NCBI GenBank assembly: GCA_002479255.1
Contig: DLMJ01000036.1
Coordinates: forward strand, 9,979 to 73,978
Direction: 5' to 3'
Source of the DNA: Candidatus Binatus soli
GTDB taxonomy: Bacteria > Desulfobacterota > Binatia > Binatales > Binataceae
DNA: 64,000 nucleotides
The notes under the pieces are model-generated. The model saw only the letters and a program-made list of their open reading frames with translations. It made no database searches and was not told the DNA's origin. The position numbers were made by a program, and so were the translations under genes. Positions 42,228 to 51,577 of this stretch are shown here, one piece after another (position 1 is the stretch's first letter; each line of letters opens with the position of its first letter).

Positions 42228-43055
42228 ATGAAGTCGCATCGTTTCATAGCCAACGGGCTTGCGCTGAATTGCCTTGATTACGGAGGCGAGGGCAAGCCGC
42301 CGATCCTGTTTCTGCATGGCGGTTCCGCGCACGCGCATTGGTGGGACTTTGTCGCGCCGGCGTTCGTCGGCGATTTTCACGTGCTGGCGCTCGATCAACG
42401 CGGGCATGGCGACAGCCAATGGGCGGATGAATGGGCGTACGGCTCGCGTCATTACGTGTCGGATTTGGATCAAGTGATCGGCGGATGGGGATTCGGCGCG
42501 CCGATCCTGGTTGGGCACTCGATGGGCGCGCATAACGTGCTCGCATACGCCGCCGAGCACAGCGAAAGCGAAAGCGAAAAATTGCGCGGAATCGTGGCGA
42601 TCGATCCTCCGCCCGACTACCCGGAGGGGGTGGTCGAATTTTTGAAGTCGATCGCGGAAAAGCCGCCGCGCCGATTCGAATCGCTCGACGAGGCGGCTCG
42701 GAATTTCAGGGTCCTGCCGCGTGAGACGCTGGCGAAAAAGGAAATCCTGGAGCACGTCGCGCGCCTGAGCTTCAAGCGGCACGCCGACGGCGGGTGGACG
42801 CACAAGATCGATCGGCGCACGATGATTCGCGAACCGTCGCGGGTGTGGAAGTCGTTGCATCGCATCGCATGCCCCGCGCTGATCGTGAAGATCACAAAGA
42901 GTCCGCTGCTGGATCGCGAGCTCGCAAAAAAAATGGCCGCGCAGATTGCCGATGGGCGGATGGCGGAGATCGATGATTCGTATCATCACGTCATGCTGGA
43001 CAATCCCGAGGCGCTGATCGAAATAATCCGGGATTTTGTGCACGGTTTGAAATGA
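42228..43055 (+). CDS. Alpha/beta hydrolase (first of tandem pair)
   Basis: Alpha/beta hydrolase fold enzyme of 275 residues. Oxyanion motif FLHGGSAHAHWW, then LALDQRGHGDS, nucleophile elbow VGHSMGAHN (Ser), catalytic acid after the seventh strand (VKITKSPLLDRE region), and His in DDSYHHVMLDNPE. Ser nucleophile suggests an esterase, lactonase or C-C hydrolase. It overlaps the next, paralogous gene by 4 nt. Substrate unknown. Confidence 0.88.
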   Translation: MKSHRFIANGLALNCLDYGGEGKPPILFLHGGSAHAHWWDFVAPAFVGDFHVLALDQRGHGDSQWADEWAYGSRHYVSDLDQVIGGWGFGAPILVGHSMGAHNVLAYAAEHSESESEKLRGIVAIDPPPDYPEGVVEFLKSIAEKPPRRFESLDEAARNFRVLPRETLAKKEILEHVARLSFKRHADGGWTHKIDRRTMIREPSRVWKSLHRIACPALIVKITKSPLLDRELAKKMAAQIADGRMAEIDDSYHHVMLDNPEALIEIIRDFVHGLK

Positions 43056-43879
43056 CCGCGCCGCACAGCCATCTGCTCGAAGGCTCTCCGCGGCTCCATT
43101 ACCTGGAGTGGAATCCGCACGCGCCGCGAACGGTTATCCTGCTCCACGGCAACTCTGCCAATGCGTGGTGGTGGGAACCGGTGGCGCGCGCGATTGCGGC
43201 GGAGTACCGCCTCCTCGCGCTCGACCAGCGCGGGCATGGCGACAGCGAATGGGCGCGCCCGGCGGCGTACTCGCCGATCGACTACGCAAACGACATCGCG
43301 AGGTTCGTCGCGCACGCGACCGCGAATGCGGAAAAGCCGGTGGTCGCCGGTCACAGCATGGGTGGTCTGAACGTGCTGGCGTTCGCGCGGGATCATCCGG
43401 ACAGCGCACGCGGCGCGATTGCGATCGACGTCCCGGTCACCTCGACTCGCGGGCGCGATCGATATTTGGAGCGGCTGAAATCAATCCCGGTGGTGACCTA
43501 TGCCGATCTCGCAACGGCGAAGGCGCGCTTTCGGCTGATGCCGCGCGAGGGCAGAGTCGCCGACGAAGTACTTGGTGAGATCGCCGAAAAAAGCCTGGCG
43601 CGCACCGATGAAGGCCGCTGGACGCTCAAGTTCGATCGCGAGTGTTTCCTCGGCGGCGACGGGATGGCGGTGCTCGAGACGATCAAGCAAATCAGGATTC
43701 CCATGATGCTGGTGCGCGCCGAGCACAGTCGCATCATGACCGCGGAGGGCGCGGAGCATGCGCGCGCGTCGAATCCGAATGCGCGGCTGGTGACGATTGC
43801 CGACGCACATCATCATGTGATTCTGGAGCGTCCCGAAGCGGTCGCCCGCGTCATCGAAGAGTTCGCCGCCAGCCTGTAA
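43052..43879 (+). CDS. Alpha/beta hydrolase (second of tandem pair)
   Basis: Alpha/beta hydrolase of 275 residues, same length and layout as the upstream gene: LLHGNSANAWWW, LALDQRGHGDSEW, nucleophile elbow AGHSMGGLN, and IADAHHHVILERPE. The two are diverged tandem duplicates and translationally coupled (ATGA). They may form a heteromer or act on related substrates. Substrate unknown. Confidence 0.88.
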   Translation: MTAPHSHLLEGSPRLHYLEWNPHAPRTVILLHGNSANAWWWEPVARAIAAEYRLLALDQRGHGDSEWARPAAYSPIDYANDIARFVAHATANAEKPVVAGHSMGGLNVLAFARDHPDSARGAIAIDVPVTSTRGRDRYLERLKSIPVVTYADLATAKARFRLMPREGRVADEVLGEIAEKSLARTDEGRWTLKFDRECFLGGDGMAVLETIKQIRIPMMLVRAEHSRIMTAEGAEHARASNPNARLVTIADAHHHVILERPEAVARVIEEFAASL

Positions 43880-44053
43880 CTCTTTCAATCTTTCACCGCG
43901 TAACGCCGCCGATGCTGAAGCCGGGGGCTGTGGTACGCTCCGCGCAATCGACGCAACGCCGCCGCCGTCCGTTTTCGCGCACCGCCCTCTCCGCGTTCAT
44001 CTCACCGGCACTTTATTGATAGGCTCTAGCATTCAAAGGAACCATTGAACGCT

Positions 44054-44895
44054 ATGCAACTTAGACTGGTAAATTGGCACGATCCGGCGCTTTTTCGATC
44101 GCACGTCGAGGGCTCTTTGTGCGAGCGCGAGGCCGAGAACAACCTCGTGTTCGGAATCCTCTCGGGCATAATCGATGGCCGACAGAAGTTTAGCGACAAG
44201 CCGCCGCTGCTTTGTTCGGTGGAGGCCGAAACTGGAAGTCAACTAGTCGCGCTTCGGACTCCACCGCAAAATCTCGTGCTCTCGAAGGCGAAGTCAGAGG
44301 AGGCGGTCTCGGTTCTGGCGCGCGAGCTGTGGGCCGCGGGCCATCAGCTTCCGGGCGTTAACGCTCCCTCGCGAGAAGCCGATATTTTCGCGGAGACCTG
44401 GTGTGAAATAACCGGCGCCAGGATCAGGCGGGAGCACGCCCAGCGGATATATTGCCTCGATCGGGTGAATCCGCAGCGTCCAATAGTCGGGCATCTTCAT
44501 CTCTGCCATCAGCCGGATCTCGCGCTGGCAACCGAATGGATGCGGGCGTTCAGTCATGACGTGGGCGAGCATCAGGTACCGGCCGATCCGAGAAGGTTCA
44601 TCGGCCAGCGTGAGGCGGGCCTGTTCTTCTGGATCGAGACCGACCGGTCTCGATGGCCGGATTTTCAGGGCCAACGCCCAATGGGATAAGAATCGGTGCG
44701 GTGTACACGCCGCCGGAATTGCGCGGGCGCGGATTCGCTGGCGCATGCGTCGCGGCGGTGAGCCAGTCGCTGCTGAACGAAGGCCGCAAGTTCTGCTTCC
44801 TCTATACCGACCTCGCAAATCCGACGTCCAATCACATCTACCAGGAGATCGGGTATCGACCGGTCTGCGATGCGTCTGTGCTCGTTTTCGAATAG
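44054..44895 (+). pseudogene. GNAT acetyltransferase gene with an apparent frameshift
   Basis: The N-terminal part, ATG 44054 to about 44640, reads as a ~195-residue domain ending QREAGLFFWIETD. The second part is in another frame (from ~44638) and reads DRPVSMAGFSGPTPNGIRIG, then AVYTPPELRGRGFAGACVAA and NPTSNHIYQEIGYRPV, the acetyl-CoA-binding RGRGFA loop and C-terminus of a GNAT enzyme. A single base deletion near 44636-44640 joins them into a complete ~280-residue protein. Without repair, the N-terminal ORF runs to 44689. Pseudogene or sequencing error. Confidence 0.8.
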
Positions 44896-44981
44896 GCCTC
44901 GGGATCTCTTCTTCGGAATTGGTTGATAGTTATACGAGGCGCAGTTTCAACTCCCTTTCATTTCTGAGGCAACAAGGACGT

Positions 44982-45467
44982 CTAGAGGTCGCGTTCCATC
45001 CTGCGGTGGGCGATGCCGGCTTCGTCGAAGACGCCGCCCACGGCGATGAATCCTTCTTTGAGGTAGAAGCCCTCAGCCGTAACTTGCGCGTGCACAATGG
45101 CCCGGCGGAATCCGCGTATGCGAGCGCGATCGACGAGGAAGCGCAGGATGTCAGCGCCGACTCCCGTCTTTCGAAAGTCCCGGATGACGGCCATCCGGCC
45201 AATCTTTACTTCGCTCGCCCCCTGTTCGACCATCCTGCCGCACCCGATGGGGTTGCCGTCGAGAATCGCCAGTGCGTGAAATGCGCGCGAATCGTAGGCG
45301 TCCACTTCAATTTCTTCGGGCACGCGCTGCTCTTCGATAAACACGCGCCGGCGAATCGCGTAGGCACGTTGCATGTCGGCGGGCGTTTCGATCGCAATCA
45401 CTTTGAGGCGCGAGGGTTTAGCCACGAGCCAGTGACTAACGCGCGATGGGCGTAGCGTCAAATCCAC
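44982..45467 (-). CDS. GNAT family N-acetyltransferase, ElaA-like
   Basis: Acetyltransferase of 161 residues. Features: AYAIRRRVFIEEQRVPEEIE (~35-54), the early strand typical of ElaA-like GNATs, IGRMAVIRDFRKTGVGADIL with the CoA loop RKTGVG, and IVHAQVTAEGFYLKEGFIAV, the C-terminal strand-helix. The start is a GTG at 45467; an internal GTG at 45425 is possible. Convergent with the frameshifted GNAT gene. Substrate unknown. Confidence 0.87.
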   Translation of the reverse strand: MDLTLRPSRVSHWLVAKPSRLKVIAIETPADMQRAYAIRRRVFIEEQRVPEEIEVDAYDSRAFHALAILDGNPIGCGRMVEQGASEVKIGRMAVIRDFRKTGVGADILRFLVDRARIRGFRRAIVHAQVTAEGFYLKEGFIAVGGVFDEAGIAHRRMERDL

Positions 45468-45511
45468 TTAGCCGCGATTTTCGCGTTGACAAGCGCGACT
45501 GGTGAAAAGCA

Positions 45512-45545
45512 GGCGGCCCGGCCGCAATATCACGGCCGGGCCGCC
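45512..45545 (-). terminator. Strong intrinsic terminator after the exported Pro/Thr-rich gene
   Basis: Perfect 13-bp stem GGCGGCCCGGCCG / CGGCCGGGCCGCC with an 8-nt loop. On the minus strand it is followed by TGCTTTT, making it the likely terminator of the gene that ends at 45587. Confidence 0.75.
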
Positions 45546-45586
45546 CGTTCCAATCGGTTATCAGCCCGGACTATGCCCTTCCAGCG

Positions 45587-46198
45587 TCACCTTGGGGTCG
45601 GGGGCGGCGGGGGTACGATGATGCGATAGGCGCCCCGCTGCGACGCGGTTCCGCTAATTACCAAGTCGGCATCAGTCGAGAAGAAATCCACCCCGTACCC
45701 TCCCATTCCGCGGATCGCAAAGTCGTCATCGTTGGTTCCGCTGAGCGATGAGCAATTGGAACCCGGGCCGGTGCTGGTGAACGTGAGGGTCAAGGCGCCA
45801 GTGCCATCCGGATTCACAGAATACGTTCCGGTGATCGTGCCTGTGCAGACGCTGCCGCCGGCATTGAAGGTCTCGGTCCCGCCGGTGATATTTCCCGTGC
45901 CGTCCGCAGTCAGATTTCCGAATCCCGCGATCGGCGAGAGCGACGGCGGGTTGCCCGTAGTCGTGCTCGGTATCAGCCAGAAGCCGCTGAACCTGGTCGA
46001 ATACGTTCCGTTGAGACTAGCGTCACTGAAAGCGAACGGAGTCGGCGTCGCGGTCGGGATTGCAGGAGTAGGACTCGGCGTCGCGATCGGGGTTCCAGGA
46101 GTAGGAATAGGTAGGTGACCACGGTCATGCGCCCAGACTGCGGGGCCGATCGCAAGTAGCAACGCCAACATTGCGATTGACAGAATCTTGTTTCTCAT
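45587..46198 (-). CDS. Exported protein with Pro/Thr linker, unknown function
   Basis: Protein of 203 residues. Signal peptide (LSIAMLALLLAIGPAVWAHD), a low-complexity P-T-P linker (IPTPGTPIATPSPTPAIPTA, ~32-51), then a ~130-residue beta-rich domain beginning LNGTYSTRFSGFWLIPS with GNLTADGTGNITGGTE and GTYSVNPDGTGALTLTFTST, and a PPPPPTPR end. This LNGTYxxxxSG pattern occurs in exported proteins of soil bacteria with no known role. Start ATG 46198. Confidence 0.75.
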   Translation of the reverse strand: MRNKILSIAMLALLLAIGPAVWAHDRGHLPIPTPGTPIATPSPTPAIPTATPTPFAFSDASLNGTYSTRFSGFWLIPSTTTGNPPSLSPIAGFGNLTADGTGNITGGTETFNAGGSVCTGTITGTYSVNPDGTGALTLTFTSTGPGSNCSSLSGTNDDDFAIRGMGGYGVDFFSTDADLVISGTASQRGAYRIIVPPPPPTPR

Positions 46199-46366
46199 GA
46201 TGATTCACCTTCAAATTCAGTTTTAGCCATGGTCGGCGAAGCTCAACGCCAGAAGCCACAATAAAATGTGCCAAAGCGAAGACAACCCCACCTAGGATCC
46301 AACTACCACCGACACGAAGCGGCTTGCAAACGGGAAGTTCGACCCCGGTTTTGAATCCAAAGGGCT

Positions 46367-47146
46367 TTAGATGACCGTCTCTTCCGCGAGCGCCGCCGAT
46401 TTGCCGCGATGCTTGGCATAGATGCCGGCAGCCCATTTCAACGCCGGATGCTCCGCGAGCTGCGCGCGCGCCTGCGCCAGCGGCGCCGGGATTGCGGTGG
46501 GAGGCGGGTAGGGAAACTCCTTCGGCATCACCAGCGGCGACAGCAATGCGGCCGCGGTCAGATCGGCAACCGTGAAACCGTTGCCGACCAGGTAGCCCGA
46601 AGGCTGAAGGTCGCGCGCGATTCGATCCATCGCGGCGACGGTCTTATCCCGCGCCGCTCCCGCCTCGGCCGGATAGACCTTCATCTTGCTTCTCATCAGG
46701 GGCCGCACCAACGGAAAGATCGCGCGCATGAACAGTCGCTTTCCGAGGCCGGCCTGGCTGGTGAACAGCGCTGTTACCGTGGACGAGTAGGGCAGCAACA
46801 TAAAATATCCCCATTGGCGGATGTACGGGCCCAGCTCCTCGTCGAAATAATCTTCCAGTTCGAGCGCGCGTTCCCGCGCCTCGCGGTCGGCGGGATAGAG
46901 CGGCGGATCGGGATGAGCTTTTTCGATCGCTTCGATGATGCGGGTCGAGTCGAAGATGATCGCGCCACCGAGCTCGAGGACAGGCACCGCGGTCTGTCCG
47001 GTCATCCTTCTGATTCTGGAAACATGAGGCCCGGGCAGCAGCGAGCGCCGCAGGTGCGGAACCTGCTTGTAATCGAGCGCCCAGCGCGCCTTCTCGGCGT
47101 AATGGGAAATCGCGAATTGCCAGAGCACCGGCGCCCGCGCTGCCAT
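46367..47146 (-). CDS. Glutathione S-transferase family protein
   Basis: GST of 259 residues. Thioredoxin-like N-domain: LWQFAISHYAEKARWALDYK (Ser/Tyr region), then TGQTAVPVLELGGAIIFDST with the cis-Pro (VPVL) and the S/T pair binding the gamma-Glu of glutathione. All-alpha C-terminal domain ~90-250 with YLVGNGFTVADLTAAALLSP (N-capping box). It may conjugate or dehalogenate hydrophobic electrophiles; note the haloalkane dehalogenase at 40 kb. Substrate unknown. Confidence 0.88.
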   Translation of the reverse strand: MAARAPVLWQFAISHYAEKARWALDYKQVPHLRRSLLPGPHVSRIRRMTGQTAVPVLELGGAIIFDSTRIIEAIEKAHPDPPLYPADREARERALELEDYFDEELGPYIRQWGYFMLLPYSSTVTALFTSQAGLGKRLFMRAIFPLVRPLMRSKMKVYPAEAGAARDKTVAAMDRIARDLQPSGYLVGNGFTVADLTAAALLSPLVMPKEFPYPPPTAIPAPLAQARAQLAEHPALKWAAGIYAKHRGKSAALAEETVI

Positions 47147-47378
47147 GTCTTTTGTGTTAACCGGGATTTCCTTTTACTCTCCGGCTTCAACTCGCCGTAT
47201 AGAACGAACGGCGTTCCTCTGCAAGCTTTAGCCGGTTTTGGTCATACCGCCAAGCAGACATCATCGCGACCGCCTGCTTGCCTTTCTTGACCCACTACCC
47301 GGCCGTGCCGCGGTTATTATAGAACCGCACCACTGCCCGGCTTAAAATGTGAGATTGCGCACGGAGGGCGGATTCCCA

Positions 47379-48176
47379 ATGGCAAAGGCAAGCCAGAAAG
47401 CGAGCGACGAGGAAATTCGCGAAGGCGCGAGGATGATCCTGGCGGCGCGGTATGCGATCGCGCTCACGGGCGCGGGAATGTCCGTCGAAAGCGGGATCCC
47501 GCCGTTTCGCGGGCCGGGCGGGCTGTGGACCAAGTACGGCGAGCCGCCGATGAACGGCTTTCAGCGCTTCATGGCCGATCCGAAAAAAGCGTGGGAAGAG
47601 CGGCTCAGCAAACGCAACGACGAACTTTTCAAACCGCTTACGGTTGCCAGGCCGAATCCGGGCCACCTCGCGCTGGTGAAAATGGAAGAATTGGGAGTGC
47701 TGCGCTTCGTGATCACGCAGAACATCGATGACCTGCACCGGCAGGCCGGGCAGAAGGCGCTCGCGGAAATTCATGGCAACTGGACTTTGATTCGATGCCT
47801 CGATTGCATGACGCGGTTTCATCGCGATGCGATCAGCCTGGAGAAGCTGCCGCCTGCGTGTCCGCGATGCGCAGGATTGTTGAAGTCGGACACGGTTTCC
47901 TTTGGCGAGCCGATTCCGATCGACGTGCTGAACATGTGCGCGGAGCATTCGGCGAAGGCAGACCTGGTGATCGTGGCGGGGACCTCGGCGACGGTTTATC
48001 CGGCGGCGGGATTCGCGCTGGAAGTGAAGCAGCGCGGCGGAATACTCATCGAAGTGAACCTCTACGAGTCGGAGGTCACGCAATATTGCGACGTGAGCTT
48101 GCGCGGCGGATCGGCGGAGGTGCTGCCGCGGCTGGTGAAGGCGGTCGACGAGATTCGAAGAGAGACCATGTCGTAG
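47379..48176 (+). CDS. Sir2-family NAD-dependent protein deacylase (sirtuin)
   Basis: Sirtuin of 265 residues. NAD-binding LTGAGMSVESGIPPFRG, TQNIDDLH, catalytic His in EIHGNW, and a Zn finger with two Cys pairs (CLDC, CPRC). VIVAGTSATVYPAAG completes the Rossmann fold. It removes acyl groups from lysines using NAD. ATG 47379 is preceded by GGAGGG; the frame opens at 47349. Its last 101 bp overlap the 3' end of the convergent glycosyltransferase gene. Confidence 0.93.
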   Translation: MAKASQKASDEEIREGARMILAARYAIALTGAGMSVESGIPPFRGPGGLWTKYGEPPMNGFQRFMADPKKAWEERLSKRNDELFKPLTVARPNPGHLALVKMEELGVLRFVITQNIDDLHRQAGQKALAEIHGNWTLIRCLDCMTRFHRDAISLEKLPPACPRCAGLLKSDTVSFGEPIPIDVLNMCAEHSAKADLVIVAGTSATVYPAAGFALEVKQRGGILIEVNLYESEVTQYCDVSLRGGSAEVLPRLVKAVDEIRRETMS

Positions 48177-50073
48177 AAATTCCTGCTTCAATGTAGCTGT
48201 CGGCGGGTTTTTTGGACGGCGGAGCCGGGGAACCTGCGCGCTGGCGAAGGAGGAGCATCTCGTCGGTGCCGTCGAGCGAGGTCGGGTTGCTGGTTATCAC
48301 GATGTCGAAGCGGCCTCGCCTGGACGCGGGAAGCGCATTGAACAGAGCGCGCCAGGCGATCAGGTACTCGGGCATCTCCGGATTTCCTTGCGAGACGATC
48401 GGAATTGTGCGGCGGCTGTAAAAGGCGACGTCGTAGTTGAGCACGCCCAGATAGCCGACCGGACTGTCGCCCACAATTTTCATGGCATGATCGGTAAAGT
48501 CCCTGAGCGAGAGAGTGTTGGCGATGGCCGGAACGACGACAACGTTGGCCGCAACGGTGGTGAAAACCATCGCGGCCGCAATCGCGAGCACCATTCGTTC
48601 GATACGCGGACGGGTGAAGATCATAAAGACGCCGAGTGCGACAACCGCGAGCGGCATCGCGAGGTCCAGCGCCCAATCCTCGGCAACAACCGAGGTCAAG
48701 ACGCGTGGAAAAGCGGGTGCGCGAATGCCCGCCGCCTGCAGCAGATCGGCGAACTCCTGTGGCCTGCCGACGAGCATCGCAAGCGCAATCAATCCGGCGC
48801 CGCCGAGGATCAGCATCGCGAGACCGGACAATCGCGCGATCCAGTGGACACAAGCGCGCGCAGGCTCAGGACGCACGACAGCCTCGCGGACATAGATCGC
48901 CACCAGGGTGGCAAAAGCGGGATACATACAGAGCAGGTACACGCCGCGCTTGCTCTGCGGGAGGTTGTAAAAGATCAGCACCGCGGCGAACCAGACGATG
49001 ATGTATTTGAGGCGCGGATCGAGTGCGCGCGGCGCGCGCGCTGCCTGGACGCCGACGATCGGCAGCAGAATCGTCCACGGCATGAATCCGGCGAGAAGAG
49101 CGAGTTCCATATAGTAGAAGGGATGGATGTGGCCCTCGTGGAAATCGGCGCCGCCGGTGAAGCGGAGCAGATTTTCGGCGAGAATCTGCTTGCGGAAAAA
49201 ATCCGGGCCGCCTTCGATCAGCGCTGCAAGATACCATCCTCCGGCGAGCACCAGGACGACGATCGCGCCGCGCACGAGACCGATTCGGCGCAACAGGTTC
49301 CATCGTTTCTCAGCGGCCAGCCAAATCACGGCGACCAGCCCCGGAAGAATCAACCCGATGGGGCCCTTGGTCAAAATGGCGAGCGCGATTGCGACGTAGA
49401 GCAGCATCCGCCGGCGCGTCAGTCCCTCGGCCATGAAAATGAATTCGAAGAACGCGACCTCCATGAAGAAGGTCAGCGTCGTGTCAACGCGGGCGCCGGT
49501 CCCGGCTTGCAGGTACTGAAACGTGGTGGCGAGGATGAGCGCGGCGAAGAGCGCGGTCACGTTGTCGAACAGGCGGCGCACATAGAAGTAGCAAACGATC
49601 ACGCCGGCGATAGCGAGCCCGGCTGACGGCAGCCGCACGGTGAATTCGTTTACGCCGCCGGCAACGAGCGAGACCAGCGCGGCCATCCAGTGCATCAGCA
49701 GCGGCTTGGAGGGGATTTCGACGCCTGCGCGCTGTGGGAGAATCACGCCGCCGCCGTGGACGATGTCGAATACGGTGACGGCCTCGCGCGGTTCGCCCTT
49801 GGTGTAGAGCGGATAGCCGCCGAGATTTACGAGATAGAGCGCGACTCCGACAATCAGCAGTATCGGCCATGCGTAGCGCGGCTCGGCTATATACTGGAGC
49901 CAATCCGGAGGACCGGTGATTGGCGCGACCGCGGGAGCCGTAGCGGCGGGATCGAGAGGGGCTTCACACTCGGGGATAGAAGCCGGCTCGGGATCGTCGC
50001 GCGTAATCTCTTCAGGAAGTTTCAACTTTTCAACCGTTGCCACGGTGGGCAGTATTAAGAGCATCGCGAGCAT
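48076..50073 (-). CDS. ArnT/PMT-type (GT39-like) membrane glycosyltransferase
   Basis: Large polytopic protein of 665 residues from ATG 50073 (frame open to 50166). About 11-12 transmembrane helices with the first-loop motif GGYPLYTKGEPREAVTVFDI (acidic residue of the catalytic loop), IPSKPLLMHWMAALVSLVAG and FTGGADFHEGHIHPFYYMEL. It resembles lipid-A L-Ara4N transferases and other polyprenyl-phosphate-sugar-dependent enzymes, which work on the periplasmic face. The final ~33 codons overlap the sirtuin gene on the other strand and are Ser/Pro/Ala-rich, suggesting stop loss and read-through. Start uncertain. Confidence 0.85.
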   Translation of the reverse strand: MLAMLLILPTVATVEKLKLPEEITRDDPEPASIPECEAPLDPAATAPAVAPITGPPDWLQYIAEPRYAWPILLIVGVALYLVNLGGYPLYTKGEPREAVTVFDIVHGGGVILPQRAGVEIPSKPLLMHWMAALVSLVAGGVNEFTVRLPSAGLAIAGVIVCYFYVRRLFDNVTALFAALILATTFQYLQAGTGARVDTTLTFFMEVAFFEFIFMAEGLTRRRMLLYVAIALAILTKGPIGLILPGLVAVIWLAAEKRWNLLRRIGLVRGAIVVLVLAGGWYLAALIEGGPDFFRKQILAENLLRFTGGADFHEGHIHPFYYMELALLAGFMPWTILLPIVGVQAARAPRALDPRLKYIIVWFAAVLIFYNLPQSKRGVYLLCMYPAFATLVAIYVREAVVRPEPARACVHWIARLSGLAMLILGGAGLIALAMLVGRPQEFADLLQAAGIRAPAFPRVLTSVVAEDWALDLAMPLAVVALGVFMIFTRPRIERMVLAIAAAMVFTTVAANVVVVPAIANTLSLRDFTDHAMKIVGDSPVGYLGVLNYDVAFYSRRTIPIVSQGNPEMPEYLIAWRALFNALPASRRGRFDIVITSNPTSLDGTDEMLLLRQRAGSPAPPSKKPADSYIEAGISTTWSLFESRRPPSPAAAAPPPIRRASSRRNIA

Positions 50074-50139
50074 CGCGACCGGCTCCGAATAACATACCGG
50101 CACCGGCGGAAATAAGCAGGGGGGAAACCTAAACCCTAA

Positions 50140-50161
50140 CCCCTTCCCACGTGGGAAGGGG
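50140..50161. repeat. Perfect 22-bp palindrome (REP-like element)
   Basis: CCCCTTCCCACGTGGGAAGGGG is a perfect dyad preceded by CCTAAACCCTAA. The layout resembles small dispersed repeats common between genes in proteobacteria. It lies upstream of the glycosyltransferase and after the CDGSH gene. Only one copy is in the window. Confidence 0.55.
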
Positions 50162-50220
50162 AACAATCGAGTTTACGCTGAACGAAGTCGAAGGGCCCGG
50201 AACAACTTAAAAACTAAAAA

Positions 50221-50424
50221 CTAGTATTCGGTCTTGACGCGGGCGCGGCCGATGTCGTCGTAAACGTAAACGTCCGCGGGATTTTCGTCGCGCGTTTTCT
50301 TGTGCGAGCCGTCGCAAAATGGCTTGTTCTTCGAGAGTCCGCACGCGCAGATATAGACCGGCAACTCGGTGCCTTCCGCAACCTCGTAGGGCGTGTTCCT
50401 TTCGTGTCTGACAATTCGGGCCAT
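50221..50424 (-). CDS. CDGSH iron-sulfur domain protein
   Basis: Small protein of 67 residues with CACGLSKNKPFCDGSH, which satisfies C-x-C-x2-S-x3-P-x-C-D-G-S-H, ligating a 3Cys-1His [2Fe-2S] cluster. Redox or Fe-S transfer role inferred from family. It lies between the DMT permease and the membrane glycosyltransferase, all leftward. Confidence 0.93.
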   Translation of the reverse strand: MARIVRHERNTPYEVAEGTELPVYICACGLSKNKPFCDGSHKKTRDENPADVYVYDDIGRARVKTEY

Positions 50425-50575
50425 GAAGAATTCCTCGCGTTGAATTTCTGTTTTCTGTTCGCGCGCAATTCCTGCGGCAGAATCTGTGGGTCACTTAAGA
50501 CCAGCAGAGTCGTAGAGTCAAATGCAGGGGCCGGCACCTGCGCCCAATGCGTTTCTTGGAATGTCAAAGCGGGAA

Positions 50576-51574
50576 TCAGATCAGGGGTTCGTGGATTGCC
50601 TCGGCGGCTTCCGAAGCAGGTTGCTTGCGATGCGGATCGGCGCCGAGGACGAGAGTCAGTACGCCGCTGACCGAAATGAGGATGCCGACGACCTCGCGGG
50701 TAGTTGCGTGCTCGCCGAGAAACATCACGGCGAACAGAATCGAAAGTATCGGGATTCCGGGCACGACCAGCGCTGTCGTCCACGCCAATGAGAGCCGGCT
50801 GATGGCGCCGTACCAGGTGACCGCGCTCAGAAAATAGATAAAAAAACCGGTCACGGCGATCACGCTGAGCGAAGTCAGGTCGGCGAGTTGCACGAGCGAG
50901 CCGCGGCGGAAGATCAGCAGCATCGCGGTCAGAACAAACGACGCATAGAAAAATCGGCCGCCGGCGACCGAGGTCGGCGTCAACGGAGGCATCAGCTTCA
51001 GACCCATCACGTGCGACGTCTGCCAGAATAGAGGAGTCGCGAAGATGATGGCCGCGGCCCATAGCGGTGAAAATGAGCCGCCGCCGGCGAACACCGAACC
51101 GATGCCAACGAGGATGGTGGCGGTCGCGAGTATCTGGCGCGCAGACGGGCGCTCGCCGATGAAGACTGTCGACAGAACCAGCGAATAGACCGGCTCGGTT
51201 TGCAGCAGCAGCACACCGGCGACGGCGCTGATGCGGGTGAGTCCGTAGGTGAGGGTGAGGCTCGTCAGCACGGTTCCCGCCATCGACATCATGAACAACC
51301 GCGCGCGATAGCGCGGGTCCACGATCAATCTCAACTCGCCGCGGAATTGGAGAAACGGAATTGAGCAAATCGAGGCGAACACGACCGCGCTGGTGCAGAA
51401 GAGCAGGGGATCGAGATGTACCGCACCCCATCGCGTGATCACGGGCTGGCCGGCGCCGATGATCGTGTTGATGATGCAGAGCGTCACGCCAACCTGAAAG
51501 GCTCGCGCGCGGCGGGCCGTGGCGTTTTCGTTGACGACCGGGGACACGGACGTAGCTGAGCTGTCGGTTCGCAT
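50576..51574 (-). CDS. EamA/DMT superfamily permease
   Basis: Ten-helix drug/metabolite transporter of 332 residues with two EamA repeats: the first includes GVTLCIINTIIGAGQPVITR and GVLLLQTEPVYSLVLSTVFI, and the second includes VALPGIPILSILFAVMFL-type helix VVPGIPILSILFAVMFLGEH. It probably exports amino acids or metabolites. Its start is 3 bp after the uppP stop region, so the two are co-transcribed. Substrate unknown. Confidence 0.88.
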   Translation of the reverse strand: MRTDSSATSVSPVVNENATARRARAFQVGVTLCIINTIIGAGQPVITRWGAVHLDPLLFCTSAVVFASICSIPFLQFRGELRLIVDPRYRARLFMMSMAGTVLTSLTLTYGLTRISAVAGVLLLQTEPVYSLVLSTVFIGERPSARQILATATILVGIGSVFAGGGSFSPLWAAAIIFATPLFWQTSHVMGLKLMPPLTPTSVAGGRFFYASFVLTAMLLIFRRGSLVQLADLTSLSVIAVTGFFIYFLSAVTWYGAISRLSLAWTTALVVPGIPILSILFAVMFLGEHATTREVVGILISVSGVLTLVLGADPHRKQPASEAAEAIHEPLI

Positions 51575-51577
51575 CGA

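Noticed and set aside
48388..49626. 412-codon plus-strand ORF
   Set aside because: Antisense shadow of the ArnT-like membrane protein; His/Arg/Glu-rich without any domain.
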